Positions 1 to 10,329 of a DNA stretch of 64,000 bases are shown here, one piece after another. The notes below the pieces were generated by a model. It did not search any database. It was not told the origin of the DNA and worked only from the letters and a program-made list of their open reading frames with translations. Each line of letters starts with the position of its first letter. The first letter of the stretch is position 1. Source of the DNA: Shewanella metallivivens (GTDB lineage Bacteria; Pseudomonadota; Gammaproteobacteria; Enterobacterales; Shewanellaceae); the NCBI RefSeq assembly GCF_028750675.1, contig NZ_JAQQPZ010000001.1, forward strand, positions 475,327-539,326, read 5' to 3'. Made by a program: the position numbers and the translations under genes.

Positions 1-132
1 TTCTACTTCGCGACGTTGTGCTACAAGGTAATCCGCTGCGTCTTGAGTTAAAGGATATTCTGAAGCCAACTGAGCAGGAGAGATAACTTTGCTTAATAAG
101 GTTGTTCTAAGTTCATCTGTTTTAATAGTCAT
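1..132 (-). CDS. aroH: 3-deoxy-7-phosphoheptulonate (DAHP) synthase, N-terminal part
   Basis: Only the first 44 codons are in the window; the gene runs off the left edge. DAHP synthase joins phosphoenolpyruvate and erythrose 4-phosphate in the first step of the shikimate pathway. The N-terminus contains TDELRT, a PAQLASEYPLT-like stretch and QRREVE, matching the start of the AroG/AroF/AroH (type I) family as remembered from E. coli AroH. The next genes are ppsR and ppsA, and E. coli also has aroH-ppsR-ppsA in this order; PEP synthase makes one of the substrates of DAHP synthase. Which feedback type (Phe, Tyr or Trp) it is cannot be decided from this fragment; the symbol rests on synteny. Confidence 0.85.
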   Translation of the reverse strand, partial: MTIKTDELRTTLLSKVISPAQLASEYPLTQDAADYLVAQRREVE

Positions 133-273
133 GCGTATTACCGAAAAATCGTGAGATGCATCAGCATCATAATGCCTCGGATTATATACCCAAAGAAGTG
201 AAAGATGCGAGGGTTCGCCTAGGATTCTACCCGTTAAAAAACAGATTGCCCTAAGCGTTTAAGACGGATCAAC

Positions 274-309
274 TAGGGTTAAATTCATCATTGATGAATA
301 AATACCCTA
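274..309. other. long inverted repeat between aroH and ppsR
   Basis: An 8-bp perfect inner stem (ATTCATCA / TGATGAAT around a single T, 283-299) is flanked by a second pair of arms (TAGGGT at 274-279, ACCCTA at 304-309). It lies in the 3' flank of ppsR and about 140 bp upstream of the aroH start, both read leftward. There is no adjacent T-run, so it is not a typical Rho-independent terminator. It could be an RNA hairpin or an operator. Confidence 0.4.
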
Positions 310-336
310 ATTAAGCAGTGGCTGATTGTTTATTTT

Positions 337-1149
337 TTAGAACATGTGACGAGCTAAACCGGTAATGTCGAGGATTTTTGTGGCGATTTCCTCTACTGAA
401 TGATTCGTGGTATTCACAAAAGGAATACGTTCTTTTTTAAACAACATCTCTACTTCTTTGACTTCAAGGCGGCATTGTCTTAACGACGAATAACGGCTGT
501 TTTCCATGCGGCTTTGTCTAATTTCATGCAGTCGATGTGGATCAATTGTAAGGCCAAATAATTTCGATTTATTACGTTTAAGCGATTCCGGTAACTTAAG
601 ATGATCCATGTCATCCTCAGTAAAAGGGTAGTTTGCAGCCTTAATACCAAATTGCATTGATAAGTATAAACTCGACGGCGTTTTACCACAGCGTGACACA
701 CCTAATAAGATAATGTCGGCTTTATCCATGTGTTTCATGGTTTGGCCATCATCATTTTCCATCGCATAATTAATGGCGTCGATACGGGTGTCATAACTGT
801 GATTACTTTTACCATGAGTACGATGCAAAATAGGCTTTGCTTGCACCCCTAAGTGTTGTTCGAGTGGCGCAACAAAGGTATTCAAAAAGTCGTAATCGAC
901 ACATTCACTCGAAAAAATCACATTGCGGATCTCGGGATTAATGATCGAATGGAACACAAGTGGCCTTTCGCCTGTTGTAATAAAACAATCATTTATTTGT
1001 TGTTTAACTTTTTGTGCACGTTGGACCGTTTCAACGAACGGAATTGTAAGTGCTTCAAATTCAATGGGAAACTGTGAAAGCACCGCATGACCAAAAACCT
1101 CTGCTGTGATCGCGGTCCCATCTGAAATATAAAATACTTTTGGCGTCAT
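337..1149 (-). CDS. ppsR: PEP synthase regulatory protein (bifunctional kinase/pyrophosphorylase)
   Basis: Cytosolic DUF299-family enzyme that inactivates PEP synthase by ADP-dependent phosphorylation of an active-site threonine and reactivates it by Pi-dependent dephosphorylation. At 270 aa it has the usual family length. It begins [13 protein letters not shown], typical of the family, and has the nucleotide-binding loop GVSRCGKT at residues 150-157 followed by [11 protein letters not shown]. The gene is divergent from ppsA, its target, with about 125 bp between the start codons, so the two may share a regulatory region. Family assignment is secure; the reaction is inferred from the family. 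Confidence 0.96.
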   Translation of the reverse strand: MTPKVFYISDGTAITAEVFGHAVLSQFPIEFEALTIPFVETVQRAQKVKQQINDCFITTGERPLVFHSIINPEIRNVIFSSECVDYDFLNTFVAPLEQHLGVQAKPILHRTHGKSNHSYDTRIDAINYAMENDDGQTMKHMDKADIILLGVSRCGKTPSSLYLSMQFGIKAANYPFTEDDMDHLKLPESLKRNKSKLFGLTIDPHRLHEIRQSRMENSRYSSLRQCRLEVKEVEMLFKKERIPFVNTTNHSVEEIATKILDITGLARHMF

Positions 1150-1275
1150 TATGACCTCTTGTAGTAATAAAATTACAAATAAAATTATAGATTTACGCGT
1201 GTTGTATGGGAGTGTAAGATGCTATTGCCCTCGTGTGAAGTGGCCACTGAAATAAAAACTTGCGGAGATAAAACT

Positions 1276-3645
1276 GTGCAGCAATACGTACTCTGGTATC
1301 AAGAATTAGGCATGGGTGATGTAAACAAGGTTGGCGGTAAAAACGCATCCCTTGGAGAGATGATCAGCAATCTAGCTAATGCAGGAGTTCAAGTCCCTGG
1401 TGGTTTTGCTACGACCTCTCATGCGTTCAATGAATTCCTTGAACAAAGTGGAGTTAACCAGAAGATTTTTGACATTCTGGCTACATTGGATGTTGATGAT
1501 GTCAATGAACTGGCGAAAGTCGGTGCACAGATCAGACAATGGGTGATTGAGACCCCATTCCAGCCTGCATTAGAAAATGCTATTCGTGAAGCTTATGAGC
1601 AATTATCAAGTGAAACGCAAGACGCTTCATTTGCCGTGCGTTCTTCAGCAACAGCAGAAGACATGCCGGATGCATCATTTGCGGGTCAACAAGAAACATT
1701 CTTAAACGTAAAAGGGTTTGATGCCGTCATGCTAGCAATTAAGCATGTATACGCCTCACTCTTTAACGATCGTGCAATTTCTTATCGTGTTCACCAAGGT
1801 TATGAACATCAAGGTGTGGCTTTATCTGCTGGCGTGCAACGTATGGTGCGATCAGACAAAGCGGCTTCTGGGGTGATGTTTACCATGGACACTGAATCAG
1901 GTAACAACGACGTTGTCTTTATCACTTCATCATTCGGTTTAGGTGAAATGGTAGTACAAGGCGCGGTTAACCCTGACGAATTTTATGTGCACAAACCAAT
2001 TTTAACGCAAGGACATCAAGCTGTAGTGCGTCGTAACATTGGCAGTAAATTGATTCAAATGGTTTACTCAGATGATGCCTCGCATGGTAAGCAAGTCAAA
2101 ATTGAAGATGTTGCCGCAGAGCAACGTCGCGAATTCTCTATCAATGATGCCGAAGTGATGGAATTGGCTAAACAAGCCATGATCATTGAGCAACATTATG
2201 GCCGTGCGATGGACATCGAATGGGCAAAAGACGGCAATGACGGTAAGTTGTATATCGTTCAAGCGCGTCCTGAAACGGTTCGTAGCCGTGAAGATGTGCA
2301 ATTAATTGAACGTTACCACTTAAAAACCAAAGGTGATGTGATTTCTGAAGGTCGTGCAATTGGTCATAAAATCGGCTCTGGTGTGGCTAAAGTATTAGCT
2401 TCGATTGAAGACATGGACCAAATTGAGCCAGGTGATGTATTAGTCACAGACATGACCGACCCAGATTGGGAACCAATCATGAAGCGCGCAAGCGCCATTG
2501 TGACCAACCGTGGTGGCCGTACCTGCCATGCTGCGATTATCGCACGTGAATTAGGTGTTCCTGCTGTTGTGGGTTGTGGTGATGTCACTGACCGCATTAA
2601 GAGTGGCGATCTAGTGACCGTGTCTTGTGCTGAAGGTGACACTGGTTTGATTTATTCTGGTGTGCAACAATTTGAGGTGGTAACAAACCGCGTTGATACA
2701 TTGCCATCATTACCAATGAAAATCATGATGAACGTGGGTAACCCAGATCGTGCCTTCGACTTTGCTCGTTTACCAAACGAAGGTGTTGGTCTAGCACGTT
2801 TAGAGTTTATCATTAACCGTATGATCGGTATTCACCCTAAGGCGTTGCTTGAATTCAACGACCAAACGGCTGAACTACAATCTGAAATTAATGACATGAT
2901 TGCCGGCTACGACTCGCCAGTTGAATACTATGTTGCTCGCTTAGTGGAAGGTATTGCTTCAATTGCATCTGCATTCTATCCGAAAAAGGTTATCGTACGC
3001 ATGTCAGACTTTAAGTCTAACGAATACGCAAACTTAGTCGGTGGTGATCGCTATGAACCAGAAGAAGAAAACCCAATGTTGGGCTTCCGTGGTGCTAGCC
3101 GTTATATTTCTGAATCATTCCGCGATTGTTTCGCGCTTGAATGTGAAGCTATTAAACGTGTTCGTAACCAAATGGGCTTAACCAATGTTGAAGTGATGAT
3201 CCCATTTGTTCGTACCGTTAAAGAAGCATCACAAGTTATCGAATTACTGAAAGAGCAAGGCTTAGAGCGCGGTAAAGATGGTTTACGCGTGATCATGATG
3301 TGTGAGCTTCCATCTAACGCCTTATTAGCTGACCAATTCCTTGAGCATTTTGATGGTTTCTCTATCGGCTCAAACGATTTGACTCAGTTAACACTTGGTC
3401 TTGACCGTGACTCTGGCATTATCAGCCACTTGTTTGACGAGCGTGATGACGCGGTTAAAATATTGCTGTCTATGGCCATTAAAGCGGCGAAAGCCAAAGG
3501 TGCTTATGTCGGCATTTGTGGTCAAGGCCCTTCAGACCATTCAGACTTTGCTGCTTGGTTGGTTGAACAAGGCATCGATACTGTGTCATTAAACCCTGAC
3601 ACCGTCATCGATACTTGGTTATATTTAGCAGAAGCTCATGGATAA
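1276..3645 (+). CDS. ppsA: phosphoenolpyruvate synthase
   Basis: Makes PEP from pyruvate and ATP (giving AMP and Pi), the entry to gluconeogenesis from three-carbon substrates. The order is an N-terminal ATP-binding domain ([30 protein letters not shown]), a central swivelling domain with the phosphorylated histidine in [14 protein letters not shown] (about His418; the Thr just before is the expected PpsR target) and a C-terminal PEP/pyruvate barrel ending [10 protein letters not shown] with the catalytic Cys. The open frame extends upstream to 1219, but GTG at 1276 is preferred: GGAG sits 8 nt upstream, and the resulting 789 aa starts [12 protein letters not shown], which aligns with the E. 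coli start. Two terminators follow. Confidence 0.97.
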   Translation: MQQYVLWYQELGMGDVNKVGGKNASLGEMISNLANAGVQVPGGFATTSHAFNEFLEQSGVNQKIFDILATLDVDDVNELAKVGAQIRQWVIETPFQPALENAIREAYEQLSSETQDASFAVRSSATAEDMPDASFAGQQETFLNVKGFDAVMLAIKHVYASLFNDRAISYRVHQGYEHQGVALSAGVQRMVRSDKAASGVMFTMDTESGNNDVVFITSSFGLGEMVVQGAVNPDEFYVHKPILTQGHQAVVRRNIGSKLIQMVYSDDASHGKQVKIEDVAAEQRREFSINDAEVMELAKQAMIIEQHYGRAMDIEWAKDGNDGKLYIVQARPETVRSREDVQLIERYHLKTKGDVISEGRAIGHKIGSGVAKVLASIEDMDQIEPGDVLVTDMTDPDWEPIMKRASAIVTNRGGRTCHAAIIARELGVPAVVGCGDVTDRIKSGDLVTVSCAEGDTGLIYSGVQQFEVVTNRVDTLPSLPMKIMMNVGNPDRAFDFARLPNEGVGLARLEFIINRMIGIHPKALLEFNDQTAELQSEINDMIAGYDSPVEYYVARLVEGIASIASAFYPKKVIVRMSDFKSNEYANLVGGDRYEPEEENPMLGFRGASRYISESFRDCFALECEAIKRVRNQMGLTNVEVMIPFVRTVKEASQVIELLKEQGLERGKDGLRVIMMCELPSNALLADQFLEHFDGFSIGSNDLTQLTLGLDRDSGIISHLFDERDDAVKILLSMAIKAAKAKGAYVGICGQGPSDHSDFAAWLVEQGIDTVSLNPDTVIDTWLYLAEAHG

Positions 3646-3653
3646 ATAGTGTT

Positions 3654-3679
3654 AAAAATGCAGTTCAACCTGCATTTTT
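3654..3679 (+). terminator. first hairpin after ppsA
   Basis: Arms AAAAATGCAG and CTGCATTTTT around a 6-nt loop, ending in a T5 run, 8 nt after the ppsA stop. It reads as a terminator on both strands. Confidence 0.7.
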
Positions 3680-3692
3680 ATCATGTTGTAAC

Positions 3693-3720
3693 AAAAGCCG
3701 CTTTTTAGCGGCTTTTTTTT
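3693..3720 (+). terminator. second Rho-independent terminator after ppsA
   Basis: Strong hairpin AAAAGCCGC / GCGGCTTTT with a short loop and a T8 tail. It lies between ppsA and the next plus-strand gene, and with the preceding hairpin insulates the two. Confidence 0.9.
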
Positions 3721-3747
3721 GTTTATAATGGCAACAATATACCCATA

Positions 3748-6700
3748 ATGAATAAGTCCTCTATGTTACCTTTACTATCACATAAACAAACATTAGAACC
3801 TATCTATCTAGACTATCTTGACGCACTTGAACAAAGTGAGTTTGAGGGTGAAATAGACAAGAGATACAGTGCCCGGCTTATTCAAGCAACCGATAATTCG
3901 GTATACCAATTTTTACCTCAAGCAGTAATTTATCCATTACATCAACAAGATGTTGAACTTGCACTGACGCTGGCATCACAGCCCAAATATAAATCGGTCA
4001 CTTTTAGTGCACGAGGCGGTGGTACCGGTACCAATGGTCAATCATTAACCCATGGATTGATATTGGATGTGTCTCGCCACCTTAATCAGGTACTCGAAAT
4101 TAACGTCAAGCAAGGCTGGGCGAGGGTACAAGCTGGTGTCATTAAAGATGCATTAAATGATGCATTACGACCTCATGGACTGTTTTTTAGTCCTGATTTA
4201 TCTACGTCTAATCGTGCCACGATTGGCGGTATGGTGAATACTGATGCATCAGGCGCGGGTTCATTGGTTTATGGTAAAACCTCAGATCATGTATTAGGTG
4301 TCACTAGCGTACTGGTTGATGGCAGTGTATTAAGCACTCAGCCTCTGGCTGCAGAGGCTATTGATAATCAGCCTCATGGTGACAACGCTCTGGCCAATAA
4401 TATTGTCAGCCAAATAGCAGCTGTATGTCAGCAAAAACGCGATACCATTATTGAACGCTTTCCCAAATTAAACCGTTTTTTGACTGGTTATGATTTAAAA
4501 CATGTGTGGAATAATGATCTGACTCAGTTTGATTTATCACGCATTTTAACGGGTTCAGAAGGCACACTTGCGGTTATCACTGAGGTAAAATTGAATTTAA
4601 CTCCATTGCCGACGACTCGGATGATGGTCAATATTAAATATGACTCTTTTGAATCAGCGTTACGCCACGCGCCATCGCTGGTTAAAGCTCAGGCTACCGT
4701 GGTTGAGACGGTTGACTCAAAAGTATTAAACCTTGCTCGCGAAGATATTATTTGGCATTCAGTCGCCGATGAAATTAAATCAGTGCCTAATAAGGTGATT
4801 GAAGGCCTTAACATGGTCGAATTCGCCGGTGATGACAGTGATGTTAACGCCAAAGTGGCCAGTTTAGAGGCGATGTTAACGGAGCAACTTAGCCAACAAC
4901 AATATGGTTTAGTTGGCTTTCAAATTACTGGCGATCGCAACAGCATTAATAATATTTATGGCATGCGTAAAAAGGCCGTGGGCTTACTCGGTGCGACTAA
5001 AGGAAGCCGAAAACCACTAGCATTTGCTGAAGATACTGCAGTACCACCAGAAAACCTTGCTGACTTTATTATGGAGTTTCGCGCATTATTAGATGGCCAT
5101 AATTTGCAATATGGCATGTTTGGCCATGTCGATGCGGGTGTGTTGCATGTGCGCCCCGCGCTCGATATGTGCGATCAAGCCGATGAGAAACTATTAAAAG
5201 TTATCTCCGATCAAGTAGCAGCATTAACCCTTAAATATGGCGGGCTAATGTGGGGCGAACACGGTAAAGGCGTACGCGGCGAATATGGTCCAGACGTATT
5301 TGGTGAAGAACTTTATGCCGTAATTGAACAAATTAAAGGCTGGTTTGACCCTGATAATCGTCTAAATCCTGGTAAATTAGTGGCACCGCCACACTCTGGT
5401 CCTTTAATGTTTAATGTCGATAGTGCCAAGCGTGGCAGTTTCGATAGACAAATTCCGGTACAAACTCGAGACGCATTTCCCGATGTCATGAACTGCAATG
5501 GTAATGGCTTGTGCTTTAACTACAGCAGTTACTCGCCGATGTGTCCATCATTCAAGGTGACAGGCGATAGAGTGCAATCACCTAAGGGGCGAGCAGGATT
5601 AATGCGTGAATGGTTGCGTTTGCTTGAAGCCGAAGGTGTTGATGTAGAGCAACTGGCCAAATCTAAGCCCTTGGGCTGGATGCAACGCACCCAAAATACC
5701 ATTAATAACCAACGTGATTACGATTACTCTCATGAAGTGATGGAATCACTCAAAGGCTGTCTGGCCTGCAAAGCCTGTACAGGCCAGTGCCCGGTTAAAG
5801 TCGATGTGCCTAAATTTAGAGCGCAGTTCTTTAACATCTATTACAAACGTTACTTGCGCCCAGCAAAAGATTACTTAGTGGCCGGTATTGAAGATTCATT
5901 ACCGTTAATGGCATCCATCCCTAAACTGACAAACTTAGCCTCGCAAAACCCACTCAGCCAATGGGTGATTAAAAAAGCCATTGGTTATGTTGATGCACCT
6001 AAATTATCGGTACCTACTCTCAAACAGCGCTTAGATGGCCATGTGAGCCGGGGTTATGATTTAGAGGCCTTATGCGCGATCCCTGAAGCAGACCGCAGTC
6101 AGTATGTACTTGTAGTACAAGACCCATTCAATAGCTTTTATGATGCAGGTTTGGTTTATCGTTTTATTCAGCTCATTGAAAAGCTGGGGTTAAAGCCAGT
6201 GTTACTGCCTTTTAAACCTAATGGTAAACCAACACATATAAAAGGATTTTTAGACAAGTTTGCCAAAACAGCTCAAGACAGCGCCGATTTTTTAAACCGT
6301 GTTCACGCGCTTGGTATGCCAATGGTCGGCCTCGATCCGGCGTTGGTATTGTGTTATCGCGATGAATATAAAGAGGCTCTAGGACAACGTCGTGGTCCAT
6401 TTGAAGTCAAGCTTGCCAATGAGTGGCTAAGCTCTGTCATAGCCACTCGTGCTGAGGCAGCCCCTGTCGCTCACGACGCACCACAGTACACTTGGTTTAG
6501 TCACTGTACTGAATCGACGGCAAAACCTAATACGGCCAATGAGTGGAAAACCATCTTTAGTCATTTTGGTGCTAAGCTTAATAGCGTGAACTTGGGCTGT
6601 TGTGGTATGGCGGGAACCTATGGTCACGAGCTTGAAAACCTCGAGCGTTCAAAGCAGCTGTTTGATATGTCATGGCAATCTGGTATTGCCGATATTGCTG

Positions 6701-6813
6701 AACACAGCCAAGTGTTAGTGTCGGGATATTCTTGCCGTAGCCAAGTGAAACGGTTTGCAGGCTTTAAACCCCAGCATCCAATTGAAGCTTTGCTTAAATT
6801 AATCAACTCATAA
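3748..6813 (+). CDS. ydiJ: YdiJ-type FAD/4Fe-4S oxidoreductase (probable D-2-hydroxyglutarate dehydrogenase)
   Basis: Large fused dehydrogenase of 1021 aa, close to E. coli YdiJ and similar along its length. Residues about 60-290 are a PCMH-type FAD-binding domain (ARGGGTGTNGQS; STSNRATIGGMVNTDASG; YGKTSDHVLG), followed by an FAD-oxidase C domain (FGHVDAGVLHVRPALDMCD). An Fe-S region follows at about 590-690, with CNGNGLC...MCPS and a full CLACKACTGQCP cluster motif. The C-terminus carries the cysteine-rich NLGCCGMAGTYG motif and GYSCRSQVKR. YdiJ proteins have been reported to oxidise D-2-hydroxyglutarate; that substrate is inferred from the family. DUF1285 follows 9 bp downstream, probably in the same transcript. 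ATG at 3763 is an alternative start. Confidence 0.93.
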   Translation: MNKSSMLPLLSHKQTLEPIYLDYLDALEQSEFEGEIDKRYSARLIQATDNSVYQFLPQAVIYPLHQQDVELALTLASQPKYKSVTFSARGGGTGTNGQSLTHGLILDVSRHLNQVLEINVKQGWARVQAGVIKDALNDALRPHGLFFSPDLSTSNRATIGGMVNTDASGAGSLVYGKTSDHVLGVTSVLVDGSVLSTQPLAAEAIDNQPHGDNALANNIVSQIAAVCQQKRDTIIERFPKLNRFLTGYDLKHVWNNDLTQFDLSRILTGSEGTLAVITEVKLNLTPLPTTRMMVNIKYDSFESALRHAPSLVKAQATVVETVDSKVLNLAREDIIWHSVADEIKSVPNKVIEGLNMVEFAGDDSDVNAKVASLEAMLTEQLSQQQYGLVGFQITGDRNSINNIYGMRKKAVGLLGATKGSRKPLAFAEDTAVPPENLADFIMEFRALLDGHNLQYGMFGHVDAGVLHVRPALDMCDQADEKLLKVISDQVAALTLKYGGLMWGEHGKGVRGEYGPDVFGEELYAVIEQIKGWFDPDNRLNPGKLVAPPHSGPLMFNVDSAKRGSFDRQIPVQTRDAFPDVMNCNGNGLCFNYSSYSPMCPSFKVTGDRVQSPKGRAGLMREWLRLLEAEGVDVEQLAKSKPLGWMQRTQNTINNQRDYDYSHEVMESLKGCLACKACTGQCPVKVDVPKFRAQFFNIYYKRYLRPAKDYLVAGIEDSLPLMASIPKLTNLASQNPLSQWVIKKAIGYVDAPKLSVPTLKQRLDGHVSRGYDLEALCAIPEADRSQYVLVVQDPFNSFYDAGLVYRFIQLIEKLGLKPVLLPFKPNGKPTHIKGFLDKFAKTAQDSADFLNRVHALGMPMVGLDPALVLCYRDEYKEALGQRRGPFEVKLANEWLSSVIATRAEAAPVAHDAPQYTWFSHCTESTAKPNTANEWKTIFSHFGAKLNSVNLGCCGMAGTYGHELENLERSKQLFDMSWQSGIADIAEHSQVLVSGYSCRSQVKRFAGFKPQHPIEALLKLINS

Positions 6814-6822
6814 GGCTAAAAT

Positions 6823-7260
6823 ATGGCAGATGAAACAACGGCATTAAACTCATTTACTCACCCAGAGGGGGTGGTGTTGTGCAGTGATGATGTGTTGTTT
6901 CATATCAAAGCAAATGGTGATTGGCTGTACCTCAATAGCCCGTTACCAGCTAAGTTTGCTGCATTGTTTAGCAGTATTTTGCATTGCATCGACAATGAGT
7001 ATTTGTTAATAACCCCAATTGAAAAGGTCAAAGTCAGTGTCGAGCAACATCCATTAATATTGGTTGATTATCTGCAAAATACACAAGCGACTCAATTAAC
7101 CTTCTCCAGCAGTATTGGTACGCAACTACCACCGGTCGATATTGCAGATATTATCGTGACAGATGATGGTATTTATGTCCCATTAATTAGGGGATTAACC
7201 GGTATGCTTAATCGAGCTTGTTATTACCGATACATTAACGAATACATTTCTTTTGATTAG
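6823..7260 (+). CDS. DUF1285 family protein
   Basis: Small soluble protein of 145 aa with no signal peptide or membrane segment. It shows the DUF1285 pattern: an Asn-Gly-Asp-Trp turn near residue 30, a phenylalanine-rich helix (AALFSSIL), then YLLITPIEKVKVSVEQHP, a conserved stretch of the family. Function is unknown. It lies 9 bp after ydiJ with the start ATG just past the stop, so co-transcription is likely. Family call from memory; no role proposed. Confidence 0.75.
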   Translation: MADETTALNSFTHPEGVVLCSDDVLFHIKANGDWLYLNSPLPAKFAALFSSILHCIDNEYLLITPIEKVKVSVEQHPLILVDYLQNTQATQLTFSSSIGTQLPPVDIADIIVTDDGIYVPLIRGLTGMLNRACYYRYINEYISFD

Positions 7261-7555
7261 CGAGGGAGCATATCTGCTTTTAAATAGTCTTTGGCTTACT
7301 CACGCCGTACTTTGGTTTGCAATTGCTAGCTCATGACACATCATGTATTTTGTGAGCGAACATTGATAAAGCTTGATATTTACTATTTTAAATACAAATA
7401 GTTAAATTTTTTTAATCTATATATTCACTCAAACTAAGGCTAAAGCGCTTCTCTTAACGTATAGACATGGTAATCTTAATTTGTTCGCGCGAGTTTAGTT
7501 GCTCACTATAAGTGATCCCAACTGACCATGCCAATGACGGTGTAGGAGGTATCAT

Positions 7556-7975
7556 TTGAAACGATTTGAAAGTTTAAGTTACCTGATTTCCCATCTTAAT
7601 ATTGCCTTACAGCAAGAACTTGATACGCGCTTAAAGCGCTATGAGTTAGACAGCAAACTGTGGCCTGTGTTATTTGCTCTATGGCAGGAGGAGGGCTTAA
7701 GCCAAACTGAGTTATCAAAACGTTGCGATGTTGCTAACTACACCATGACTCGCCTGCTCGATAACCTGCAAGTGCAAGGGTTTATTACCCGTCACCAAGA
7801 GGCAGACAATCGTCGTGCTTTTCAAATCTTTCTAACTGACAATGGTAAAGCATTAGAGCAAGATTTAGTCCATGAAGCAGAGTGGGTCAATGAACGCTTT
7901 TTAGCGGTACTCACTGAAGCTGAGCAAGATGAATTTATGCGTCTGTTGAACAAAGTGAATCAGTTTAGCCTGTAA
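7556..7975 (+). CDS. MarR-family transcriptional regulator
   Basis: 139-aa winged helix-turn-helix protein. The N-terminal dimerisation helix (about 1-35) is followed by the recognition region LSQTELSKRCDVANYTMTRLLDNLQVQGFI and the wing RHQEADNRRAFQIFLT, with the DxR wing signature (DNRR). The start is TTG at 7556, supported by a strong TAGGAGGT ribosome-binding site ending 5 nt upstream; no ATG nearby fits better. It stands alone, with about 295 bp before and 280 bp after it; the next plus-strand gene encodes an exported M24 peptidase. The target and ligand cannot be deduced. Confidence 0.9.
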   Translation: MKRFESLSYLISHLNIALQQELDTRLKRYELDSKLWPVLFALWQEEGLSQTELSKRCDVANYTMTRLLDNLQVQGFITRHQEADNRRAFQIFLTDNGKALEQDLVHEAEWVNERFLAVLTEAEQDEFMRLLNKVNQFSL

Positions 7976-8164
7976 GTCTTAAGCACAATTTTGCTTGTCA
8001 GTATATCTGTTCGTTTTTGCCCCTAAAAGTGTGTTTTAAATTTGGCTGCGGCCACAACTGTCGTGGCGGTTCACCACACCAGAGCAAGTCGAAACCATCG
8101 GATGTTCCCTCTTTATTTCCTATAAAAGATTTGGCCCAGCCGACACAACAAAATTATCTCATGT

Positions 8165-8187
8165 GATTTAATAAGGATTGGTATTAA
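8165..8187. repeat. possible end of a dispersed MITE-like repeat
   Basis: AATAAGGATTGGTATTAA here resembles the inverted ends of the element at 62717-62988 (AATAAAGGATTGGTATAAA on the opposite strand). The match is short, and no second end was found nearby, so this is a weak call. Confidence 0.3.
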
Positions 8188-8254
8188 CGTGTGTTAGCTT
8201 ATTAAAATCGGCATACTGTGAAATATAAACAAACGCGAATAAAGGGAGTTAATA

Positions 8255-9628
8255 GTGCGAGTTGCTAATTGGGTCAATTTACCCTTTTTAATCATAGTTC
8301 TCTGTGTTACTTCATGTTCAGCTAACGCGGTTGAGATTTTACCGATGCGCGATCGTGCAAAATTTATCGACGATATACTCGCTAAACGGGTTGATCAATT
8401 ATTACCCAAGCTAATGAATGAACATAAGTTAGATATGTGGGTCATTATAAGCCGTGAGTACAATGAAGACCCTGTCATTAAAACGCTATTACCCGCCACA
8501 TGGATATCTGCACGCCGTACAACAATATTGGTGTTTGCTCGTAAAAATGACGGAACAATAGGTGCGCATGCCATTGCCCCCTATAACGTTGGCCATGTTT
8601 TTGAAAAAGCATGGGATAAAGCAAAACAGCCCAATCAATGGTTAGCGCTTAATGCATTAATTGAACGCTATAAACCGAATACAATAGGTATTAATCAATC
8701 TGAGCACTGGGCACATGCCGACGGCTTGGTTGCCACTAATAAAGATAACCTGTTAGCGCATTTACCTGAACAATACAAAACCAACCTTGTTTCGGCAGAG
8801 CCTGTAGCTATTGGGTGGCTAGAGCAACGCATTCCAGAAGAAATTGCAGTTTATAAAGATATCGTAAAATTGGCGCATGCAATCATTGCCGAAGCTTTTT
8901 CAAACAAGGTTATTACACCCAAGCAAACAACAACTGATGACGTTGTTTGGTGGCTTAGAGAACGTGTTGTTGAACTTAAGCTGCAAACTTGGTTTCACCC
9001 AACCGTTTCAATTCAGCGAAGTGAAGAGGTCAATGTTAATCATGAATCCGGCATAAACAATGATGATACAAAGGTAATTTTACCAGGCGATTTATTGCAT
9101 GTAGATTTTGGAATAAGCTATTTACGCTTGAATACCGATACCCAACAACATGCTTATGTATTAAAACCGGGTGAGACAGAAGCGCCACCGTATTTACAAA
9201 AGGCGCTGTTATCTGGCAATCAACTCCAAGATATATTTACTGGGCAATTTGCTCAAGGGTTAACCGGTAATCAGGTATTAGCACGTTCTCGTAAACAGGC
9301 AATTTCTCAAGGATTAATCCCTGCAATTTACTCACATCCATTGGGCTATCATGGCCATGGTGCCGGCACTACACTGGGGATGTGGGATTCGCAACAGGGC
9401 GTAGTTGGCGATGGTGATTATCCATTACATCTAAACACCGCTTATGCCATTGAGTTAAACAACACCATCTTTATCGACGCATGGCATAAAGACATCAGGA
9501 TTATGCTGGAAGAAGATGCCATTTTTGATCAATCGGGAGTGTGGTATCTCAATGGTAGACAAACAGCGTTATTGCTCATAAAACCTATTATCAAACTTCA
9601 GTCTAATAACAAGTTATTGTTACCATGA
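8255..9628 (+). CDS. exported M24-family metallopeptidase (Xaa-Pro peptidase-like)
   Basis: 457-aa creatinase/aminopeptidase P-fold protein. The N-terminus has a hydrophobic signal (about 9-20) ending VTSC, a possible lipobox at Cys21; cleavage after SANA (25) by signal peptidase I is the alternative, so it is periplasmic or a lipoprotein. A creatinase-like N-terminal domain is followed by the pita-bread catalytic domain with all five metal ligands recognisable: Asp284, Asp295, a His in GYHGHGAG (366/368), Glu400 and Glu419. GTG at 8255 has GGGAG 6 nt upstream. It probably removes N-terminal residues before proline or acts on related dipeptides, but the substrate is unknown. Confidence 0.85.
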   Translation: MRVANWVNLPFLIIVLCVTSCSANAVEILPMRDRAKFIDDILAKRVDQLLPKLMNEHKLDMWVIISREYNEDPVIKTLLPATWISARRTTILVFARKNDGTIGAHAIAPYNVGHVFEKAWDKAKQPNQWLALNALIERYKPNTIGINQSEHWAHADGLVATNKDNLLAHLPEQYKTNLVSAEPVAIGWLEQRIPEEIAVYKDIVKLAHAIIAEAFSNKVITPKQTTTDDVVWWLRERVVELKLQTWFHPTVSIQRSEEVNVNHESGINNDDTKVILPGDLLHVDFGISYLRLNTDTQQHAYVLKPGETEAPPYLQKALLSGNQLQDIFTGQFAQGLTGNQVLARSRKQAISQGLIPAIYSHPLGYHGHGAGTTLGMWDSQQGVVGDGDYPLHLNTAYAIELNNTIFIDAWHKDIRIMLEEDAIFDQSGVWYLNGRQTALLLIKPIIKLQSNNKLLLP

Positions 9629-9672
9629 AGATGTTCAAATCAACATAAAATCTCAATTTATAAGGATGTAAA

Positions 9673-10329
9673 ATGGAAGTCGATGTATTTAACAGAACCC
9701 ACACCAATGACAAAATTATCAGTGGGTCTACTTACAACTTTATCATTGGCTTAACGCTGTTATGGGGTTTTGCCATCAATTGGCTTATGGTGCTGAACAT
9801 TTCGGTTGAATCAATCAGCAGCATTAATCCTATTGTCTTTTTTATTGGATATTTTGCCTCATGTTTTTTAGGGGTTTATCTTTTTAGCAAATCAGATAAG
9901 CCTATTGTGAGCTTTATTGGCTATAACTTTGTGGTGGTACCGTTTGGGCTGATTATTAATCTTGTGGTGAGCCAATATAATCCCGATATTGTGCAAGAGG
10001 CCATAAGGGTTACCGGCATGGTAACGTTTGTGATGATGCTGTTAGGTTCAATGTATCCAGCATTTTTTAAAAAGATAGCGGGTGGATTAACTATTGCGTT
10101 GATTTGTGTGATTGTCGTGGAACTTATTGAAATATTTATTTTTAATACCCACCATGGCATTTTAGACTGGATTGTTGCGCTGATTTTTTGTGGTTATATT
10201 GGCTATGATTGGGCTCGAGCTAATGCAATCCCAAAAACAGTTGATAACGCCGTCGATAGCGCTGCAGCCTTATATATGGATATCATCAATTTGTTTTTAC
10301 GAGTACTCAGAATTCTAGGGCGAAAATAG
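9673..10329 (+). CDS. BI-1/YccA-like integral membrane protein
   Basis: 218-aa membrane protein with about seven hydrophobic segments. The C-terminus has the pattern YIGYDWARAN...AAALYMDIINLFLRVLRILG, which closely follows the end of Bax inhibitor-1/YccA proteins, where the DWxxA motif and the ALxLYxDxINLF helix are conserved. Bacterial members are inner-membrane proteins, some with calcium-leak activity and, in E. coli, links to FtsH. It lies 44 bp after the M24 peptidase gene with AAGGA before the ATG. The N-terminal half is less typical of the family, so the call is good but not certain. Confidence 0.78.
   Translation: MEVDVFNRTHTNDKIISGSTYNFIIGLTLLWGFAINWLMVLNISVESISSINPIVFFIGYFASCFLGVYLFSKSDKPIVSFIGYNFVVVPFGLIINLVVSQYNPDIVQEAIRVTGMVTFVMMLLGSMYPAFFKKIAGGLTIALICVIVVELIEIFIFNTHHGILDWIVALIFCGYIGYDWARANAIPKTVDNAVDSAAALYMDIINLFLRVLRILGRK

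Noticed and set aside
1159..1178. HexR-like inverted repeat TTGTAGT...ATTACAA upstream of ppsA
   Set aside because: Half-sites look right, but the spacing (6 bases between the 7-bp arms) is 3 longer than the remembered HexR consensus, so it is not listed as a site.
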